From an uncultured Clostridium sp. (GTDB taxonomy: Bacteria; Bacillota; Clostridia; Lachnospirales; Lachnospiraceae), in assembly GCA_958349075.1 (NCBI GenBank), contig CATWBR010000131.1, positions 1 through 10,439 on the forward strand: a stretch of DNA of 10,439 nt. Direction: 5' to 3'. Numbering within the stretch: the first letter of the stretch is position 1; every line of letters begins with the position of its first letter. The notes beneath the pieces are model-generated. The model worked only from the letters and a program-made list of their open reading frames with translations, was not told the DNA's origin and made no database searches. Of this stretch, positions 6,591 through 10,439 are shown piece after piece. The translations under genes and the position numbers were made by a program.

Positions 6591-7645
6591 GAATAAAGAG
6601 AGTTTTGGCAGTTCTTTGGACGGCCGCTTTATTACTGTTTGCCGGATGCAGCGCTGCACAGCCCGAGACGGAGCTTTTCGGCATCCTTCTGAAGGAACAG
6701 GAAAGGGATACGGCGGCGGGGCATGACGCAAAGGTGATTCTCCTGACGCATTCCGCCACCGCATACAGTACGACCCAGAAGATTGCCGGCCGTTTTAAAA
6801 TGAGGCTGGAGGAGTGCTCCGAGGGCGGATTCCTCGTCGAGACATTTCCGGACGATACGCTGGGGCATGTCAATGACAGCGACAAGCCTCTGCTGAACGG
6901 GACGGTGGAGATGAGAATCGGGCCGGCCGCCACGGAGACGATGGAGGCGATGCTGTGGGCAACTACCCTTTCGGATGCATCCCTGAAGGAAATAGACGGA
7001 CTTCTCAGGGAAGGGAAGGTTCGCCGGATGCTGGAGGAGGAATGCGAAGAGAGAGGAACAAAACTTCTGGCCGTTTTTCCCGCCCATTACCGCGTCCTGA
7101 CAAGCAATGATAAGATAGAGGACGGAGCGGATTTTTCAAAGCTGCAGGTAAGGATTTATTCCTCCAATGCGACGGAAGGGGCATATTGGCAGAGCCTTGG
7201 CGCACAGACAAAGGTATATGATATCCATCAGGTCTATTCCGCGCTTCAGCAGGGGCTTGTGAATTCACAGGAGAATACGCTTCCGCTCATTGTCACCAAT
7301 TCCATTGAACGTCTGCAAAAGTATCTGATCCGGACCAATCATAAAATCTATTTTGACTGTATACTGGTGGGAAAGGAATTTTATGATTCGCTGAGTGGTG
7401 AGGAGCAGCAGATTCTGAAGGAGACGTCGGAGGAGATGGTGGATTACGCCAGAGAGACCGATGAGAGGGAGCTTTATGCATGTACCGAGGTCCTGGCCGA
7501 ATCAGGCATTGAGACGGTGGAACTTTCCGACGAACTGCTTCGTCAGATGAGGGAGACGGGAGGTCCGGTGGTGGAAGAAGCTTTGAGGGCGAGGGCAGGG
7601 GATGAGAAGATAGACCTTCTGCTTAAGGCTCTGCGCGGCGAGTAA
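6587..7645 (+). CDS. TRAP-type (DctP family) solute-binding lipoprotein
   Basis: Extracytoplasmic binding protein of 352 residues, likely for a small carboxylate. A lipoprotein signal ends at LLFAGC (C21). The mature part follows the DctP fold: VILLTHSATAYSTTQKIAGRF near the N-terminus, then LQVRIYSSNATEGAYWQSLG, where R189 occupies the place of the conserved carboxylate-binding arginine, and GLVNSQENTLPLI (223-235), the family's GxxxxQEN segment. The start ATG 6587 overlaps the TGA of the AraC frame, and GGGGGGAG lies just upstream. No TRAP membrane subunits (DctQ/DctM) are in the window, so it may feed a transporter elsewhere or act as a ligand-presenting partner for the adjacent membrane regulator; the second option is inference from gene order. 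Family call is firm, ligand unknown. Confidence 0.88.
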   Translation: MRIKRVLAVLWTAALLLFAGCSAAQPETELFGILLKEQERDTAAGHDAKVILLTHSATAYSTTQKIAGRFKMRLEECSEGGFLVETFPDDTLGHVNDSDKPLLNGTVEMRIGPAATETMEAMLWATTLSDASLKEIDGLLREGKVRRMLEEECEERGTKLLAVFPAHYRVLTSNDKIEDGADFSKLQVRIYSSNATEGAYWQSLGAQTKVYDIHQVYSALQQGLVNSQENTLPLIVTNSIERLQKYLIRTNHKIYFDCILVGKEFYDSLSGEEQQILKETSEEMVDYARETDERELYACTEVLAESGIETVELSDELLRQMRETGGPVVEEALRARAGDEKIDLLLKALRGE

Positions 7646-7664
7646 ACAGTCACATGTAAACCAA

Positions 7665-7699
7665 TGGTCGGCCGGAGTAACCTTTTGGTCGGTTGAGTA
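7665..7699 (+). promoter_or_regulatory. Direct-repeat operator candidate before the XRE gene
   Basis: TGGTCGGCCGGAGTA (7665-7679) and TGGTCGGTTGAGTA (7686-7699) are near copies whose starts lie 21 bp apart, two helical turns. The second copy contains the candidate -35 box TTGAGT. This is the layout expected of an operator, possibly for autoregulation by the XRE protein encoded 85 bp downstream. Confidence 0.45.
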
Positions 7700-7721
7700 G
7701 AATCCGGCGGCGTGGTATCAT
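7693..7721 (+). promoter_or_regulatory. Candidate sigma-A promoter of the XRE regulator
   Basis: TTGAGT (7693-7698), a 17-nt spacer and TATCAT (7716-7721). Both boxes are close to consensus at ideal spacing, and the promoter precedes ATG 7784 with room for a leader of about 55 nt. No terminator separates it from the binding-protein gene, so some readthrough transcription is possible. Confidence 0.6.
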
Positions 7722-7783
7722 GGAATGGATGACGCCAGGATGTGCGGGAGCTTATTAGTTACCGGGAGAAGGGAGCTATGGTT

Positions 7784-8206
7784 ATGGAAAAACAGACAAT
7801 GGGAATGACAATTGCCTCCCTCCGCAGGGAACAGGGAATGACGCAGGCTGAACTGGCCGCGAAAATGGGAGTGACGGACAAGGCGGTTTCCAAATGGGAG
7901 CGGGAGCTGTCCTGCCCCGATATAAAATCCCTGCCAAAGCTTGCGGAAATTCTGGGAATATCGGTTGACAAACTGATGCAGGCCGAGGCGCCCGGACCGG
8001 AGGAGAGGAAGAATGATAGGCGGATCCATGGGATTGCCATGCTCGTTTTTAAGGCGGTTGCCCTGGCCATGGGAATTGCAGTCACTGTACTGTCGTCCAT
8101 GGGAGCAATCGATATGGATACGGGATTTACCCTCCTTGGAATCGGGCTTGCCTGTGTGGGGATATGCCTGCTTCAGGACGGGAATAACGGACAGAACAAA
8201 GAGTAG
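7784..8206 (+). CDS. XRE-family regulator with C-terminal membrane helices
   Basis: A 140-residue protein with an N-terminal helix-turn-helix domain of the Cro/CI (XRE) type, covering about residues 8-63: IASLRREQGMTQAELAAKMG, then VTDKAVSKWERELSCPD and LPKLAEILGISVDKLM. After a charged linker come two hydrophobic helices (about 82-107 and 112-130), so it is probably tethered to the membrane, an arrangement frequent in Lachnospiraceae. ATG 7784 is preferred because AAGGGAG (7769-7775) is 8 nt upstream. ATG 7778, two codons earlier, is too close to that site, and GTG 7742 has no good site. It is a single-gene unit with its own promoter and terminator. Targets are unknown; the direct repeats upstream make autoregulation plausible. 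Confidence 0.85.
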   Translation: MEKQTMGMTIASLRREQGMTQAELAAKMGVTDKAVSKWERELSCPDIKSLPKLAEILGISVDKLMQAEAPGPEERKNDRRIHGIAMLVFKAVALAMGIAVTVLSSMGAIDMDTGFTLLGIGLACVGICLLQDGNNGQNKE

Positions 8207-8266
8207 GAGGAGGGGAGCTCAAGATCACAGCGGAACTGTGATTTTGAGACGCCCTCCTCCTATTTA
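8204..8266 (+). terminator. Two-part hairpin terminator overlapping the XRE stop codon
   Basis: The outer stem TAGGAGGAGGG (8204-8214) pairs perfectly with CCCTCCTCCTA (8252-8262) and includes the XRE stop codon. An inner stem, CTCAAGATCACAG (8218-8230) with CTGTGATTTTGAG (8236-8248), has one G-T wobble and a 5-nt loop, CGGAA. Two 3-nt strands form the internal loop. A short TTT (8263-8265) follows. It lies between convergent genes and may serve both strands. Confidence 0.75.
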
Positions 8267-8315
8267 AGAATGACGGGAATCTGTTAAGCCGTGCATTTTA
8301 CAAATAATTTAAAAG

Positions 8316-10265
8316 TTACTCGGCGTCTTCCGCCAGCTCCTCCCAGGTCTCATAGAGCTTTTCAAGTTTGGAAGCGATCTCCTCTTTTTCTTTATTCAGT
8401 TCCATCAGTCTCGGCACGTCTGAAAACACTTCTTCCAGGCAGAGCAGCCCGTCGATGTCCTGTTCTCTTGATTCCAGCGCGTGTATCTCATCCTCCGTCT
8501 TTTTCAGGGCGTTCTGCTTTTTGCGCAGTTTGGCCTGCAGTTCCTTCTGCTGTTTCCAGTCCATGGAAGACGGGGAGACGGAGGAAGGCCCGGAGGCGGA
8601 AGCGGCATTCGTATCCTGGGAGGACGAAAGGCCCTCGGCCGGGACATAAAGCTGCTCCATTGTATCTTTCTTTTCCAGATAGTAATCGTAATTCCCAATA
8701 TAATTAATCAGGGTCCCCTTCTTCAGGTCCAGGATCCTGGTGGCCGTCTTGTTGATAAAGTAACGGTCATGGGAGACGTAAAGCACGGTTCCCGTATAGT
8801 TTACGAGGGCGTTTTCCAGGATCTCCTTGGAGGTAATGTCGAGATGGTTGGTCGGCTCATCCAGGATCAGGAAATTCGCCTCGGAGAGCATCAGTTTTGC
8901 CAGTGACACGCGTCCGCGCTCGCCGCCGCTCAGATCGCGGATCAGCTTGAAGACATCATCGCCGGTGAAAAGAAACGCTGCCAGGATATTGCGGATCTGG
9001 GTGTTGTTCATATTCGGGTAAGTGTCCTGGATCTCCTGGAACAAGGTCTTGTCCATGTGGAGCACCTGATGTTCCTGATCGTAATAACCCACCTGGACTT
9101 TTGCCCCCAGTGTAATCTCGCCTGCATCCTGTTTGACCAGTCCGTTAATGATTTTCAGGATCGTGGTTTTGCCGGTGCCGTTGTTGCCGATAATGGCAAT
9201 CCGTTCCCCGCGCTTGATGTCAAAATCCACGTTCGAAAAAAGCATGGGCCCGTCGAATTTCTTTGTGAGTCCGCGCACGGTCAAAACGTCGTTGCCGCTG
9301 ACAATATTCGGCTCAAGCGTGATGTTCATCGCATCGTTCAACTCCATCGGCTTGTCCAGGACATCGATCTTGGCCAGCAGCTTTTCACGGCTTTCCGCCC
9401 GTTTGATCGACTTTTCACGGTTGAAGGAGCGCAGCTTTGTGATTACTTCTTCCTGATGCTTGATCTCCTGCTGCTGGTTTAAATATGCTTTCATGATGCC
9501 GGCGCGCAGCATGGCCTTCTTCTCGCCGTAAGCGGAATAGTTGCCCTGAAAGGTTGTGGCTTTTCCGTTGTCGAGTTCGATAATCTTTGTCACGACGCGG
9601 TCCAAAAAGTACCGGTCATGAGCCACGATCACGACGGTTCCCGCATAATTGATCAGGTAGCCCTCCAGCCAGGCGATGGACTCCATATCCAGGTGGTTGG
9701 TCGGCTCGTCGAGCAGAATAATGTCCGGCTTCGAGAGCAGGAGCTTTCCGAGGGAAACGCGTGTCTTCTGGCCGCCTGATAATTCCTTAACCGGTTTTCT
9801 GAATTCTTCCTCCACAAATCCCAGGCCTTTTAAAACGCCGGTGATTTCACTCTGCCAGGCATAGCCGTTCATCAGCTCAAATTCGTGGTTCAGCCTGCTG
9901 TAGGTCTGAAAAAGCTCTTCCAGTGCGTCGCCCTCTGTATGCTTCATTTTTATCTCCAGCTCACGGATCTGCTGCTCCATCATGAGAATGGGCTTCTTGA
10001 CCTCCATAAGCTCGTCGTATATCGTGTTGTCGCTGCTGATATCCTGGTGCTGCGCCAGGTATCCGAGTGTCTTACCGCGGGAACAGACGACATCCCCCTC
10101 ATCGGCCGCCATCTGGCCGACAATGATCTTGAACAGCGTAGTTTTACCGGCGCCGTTGATTCCGACAATCGCCGCCTTTTCCCGCTCTTCTATATGGAAT
10201 GACACATGCTCCAGAATGGAGTCGGTGCCGAATGCTTTTGATATGTTATTACATGACAGAATCAT
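8316..10265 (-). CDS. ABC-F family ATPase (YdiF/Uup type)
   Basis: Cytoplasmic translation-associated ATPase of 649 residues with two ABC domains and no membrane segment. ABC1: Walker A GINGAGKTT (35-43), signature LSGGQ (162-166), Walker B IILLDEP (182-188). An inter-domain linker rich in charged helices follows (about 238-312), of ordinary length. ABC2: Walker A GNNGTGKTT (360-368), LSGGE (445-449), Walker B FLILDEP (465-471). A Ser/Pro-rich spacer then leads to a C-terminal coiled coil (about 569-649), the feature that points to YdiF/Uup rather than EttA. ABC-F proteins act at the ribosomal E site to rescue stalled or drug-bound ribosomes. ATG 10265 is chosen because GGGAGG lies 5 nt upstream; the in-frame ATG 10283 has no site of its own and would put that binding site inside the gene. 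A resistance role cannot be excluded, but the linker shows no obvious extension. Confidence 0.92.
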   Translation of the reverse strand: MILSCNNISKAFGTDSILEHVSFHIEEREKAAIVGINGAGKTTLFKIIVGQMAADEGDVVCSRGKTLGYLAQHQDISSDNTIYDELMEVKKPILMMEQQIRELEIKMKHTEGDALEELFQTYSRLNHEFELMNGYAWQSEITGVLKGLGFVEEEFRKPVKELSGGQKTRVSLGKLLLSKPDIILLDEPTNHLDMESIAWLEGYLINYAGTVVIVAHDRYFLDRVVTKIIELDNGKATTFQGNYSAYGEKKAMLRAGIMKAYLNQQQEIKHQEEVITKLRSFNREKSIKRAESREKLLAKIDVLDKPMELNDAMNITLEPNIVSGNDVLTVRGLTKKFDGPMLFSNVDFDIKRGERIAIIGNNGTGKTTILKIINGLVKQDAGEITLGAKVQVGYYDQEHQVLHMDKTLFQEIQDTYPNMNNTQIRNILAAFLFTGDDVFKLIRDLSGGERGRVSLAKLMLSEANFLILDEPTNHLDITSKEILENALVNYTGTVLYVSHDRYFINKTATRILDLKKGTLINYIGNYDYYLEKKDTMEQLYVPAEGLSSSQDTNAASASGPSSVSPSSMDWKQQKELQAKLRKKQNALKKTEDEIHALESREQDIDGLLCLEEVFSDVPRLMELNKEKEEIASKLEKLYETWEELAEDAE

Positions 10266-10270
10266 AGTAT

Positions 10271-10276
10271 CCTCCC
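10271..10276 (-). promoter_or_regulatory. Ribosome binding site fixing the ABC-F start
   Basis: GGGAGG on the minus strand, 5 nt before ATG 10265. It supports the start six codons inside the longest open frame. Confidence 0.75.
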
Positions 10277-10294
10277 GGTTCATTGGTGTTTACA

Positions 10295-10356
10295 GTTACG
10301 GTTCACTCCGTGCCGGGCAGCACGCTTTGCGGAATATATCCGGTGTGAACGGTAAC
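10295..10356 (-). promoter_or_regulatory. Structured leader of the ABC-F gene, possible cis-regulatory RNA
   Basis: Three nested pairings can form a junction. P1 joins 10295-10306 with 10345-10356 (11 of 12 positions complementary). P2 joins CGTGC (10309-10313) with GCACG (10320-10324). P3 joins CGGA (10330-10333) with TCCG (10339-10342). The element lies between the promoter and the ribosome binding site. Leader attenuation is known for several antibiotic-resistance ABC-F genes, but this fold matches no riboswitch class I recognise. Function is inferred. Confidence 0.5.
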
Positions 10357-10377
10357 GTCTTATACCGCTAATGGTTA

Positions 10378-10406
10378 ATTATAGTATAAACAGAGCGGTT
10401 TTTCAA
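10378..10406 (-). promoter_or_regulatory. Sigma-A promoter of the ABC-F gene
   Basis: On the minus strand, TTGAAA (10401-10406), a 17-nt spacer and a perfect TATAAT (10378-10383). Transcription would start near 10371, giving a leader of about 105 nt. Confidence 0.8.
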
Positions 10407-10423
10407 GGCTCAGTAAACAACCT

Positions 10424-10439
10424 TTGACAATAATTTGTC
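10424..10439 (+). promoter_or_regulatory. Possible divergent -35 box with inverted repeat at the window edge
   Basis: TTGACA (10424-10429) is a consensus -35 element on the plus strand, and GACAA (10426-10430) forms an inverted repeat with TTGTC (10435-10439). It could be the start of a divergent promoter with an operator, but the -10 region lies beyond the window. Confidence 0.25.

Noticed and set aside
7742..7783. XRE gene start at GTG 7742 or ATG 7778
   Set aside because: GTG 7742 lacks a good ribosome binding site, and ATG 7778 is only 2 nt from AAGGGAG. ATG 7784 has correct spacing and begins just before the HTH domain.
10266..10283. ABC-F start at ATG 10283
   Set aside because: The GGGAGG ribosome binding site would lie inside the coding sequence, while it is ideally placed for ATG 10265, which gives the usual family N-terminus (MILSCNNISKAFG).
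10303..10323. Six-codon GTG leader peptide in the ABC-F leader (minus strand)
   Set aside because: No ribosome binding site precedes the GTG and the frame is too short to distinguish from chance.

Overview
The window looks like a chromosomal segment from a moderately GC-rich gut Clostridia species, most likely a Lachnospiraceae member of the Enterocloster/Hungatella/Lachnoclostridium type. I infer this from strong AGGAGG-type ribosome binding sites, small TatA and TatC proteins without an obvious TatB, an S-layer-homology surface protein, a membrane-anchored AraC regulator beside a solute-binding protein, and an XRE regulator with a small membrane tail. No RNA gene, CRISPR array, transposase or prophage gene is visible.

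Region 1 (1-4505, + strand) is a twin-arginine translocation locus: two tandem tatA genes, tatC, then an 896-residue secreted MBL-fold hydrolase. The hydrolase has a textbook twin-arginine signal (SRRQFVK) followed by a lipobox cysteine. The translocase and one of its evident substrates are therefore neighbours. The hydrolase combines a lipoprotein anchor, an Ig-like domain, SLH repeats, a chitobiase-like beta domain, a complete MBL metal site and a C-terminal cadherin-like domain. A perfect 12-bp hairpin ends the region.

Region 2 (4506-7645, + strand) has its own promoter-like sequence. It holds a membrane AraC-family regulator and an orphan TRAP (DctP-type) solute-binding lipoprotein that overlap by four bases. 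The regulator is interrupted by one in-frame amber codon at 5883-5885, which separates the membrane sensor from the DNA-binding domain; both sides of the stop still look well conserved. The pair looks like a ligand-sensing module, now broken or dependent on readthrough. No TRAP membrane subunits lie in the window.

Region 3 (7646-8262, + strand) is a small XRE regulator with two C-terminal membrane helices. It has a good sigma-A promoter overlapped by two direct repeats 21 bp apart, and a long two-part hairpin that starts at its stop codon.

Region 4 (8316-10439, - strand) is a convergent ABC-F ATPase gene of the YdiF/Uup type. It has a near-consensus promoter (TTGAAA-17-TATAAT) and a leader of about 105 nt that can fold into a three-helix junction.

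The observations most worth following up are the Tat locus with its multidomain lipoprotein substrate, the amber-split sensor, and the structured ABC-F leader.
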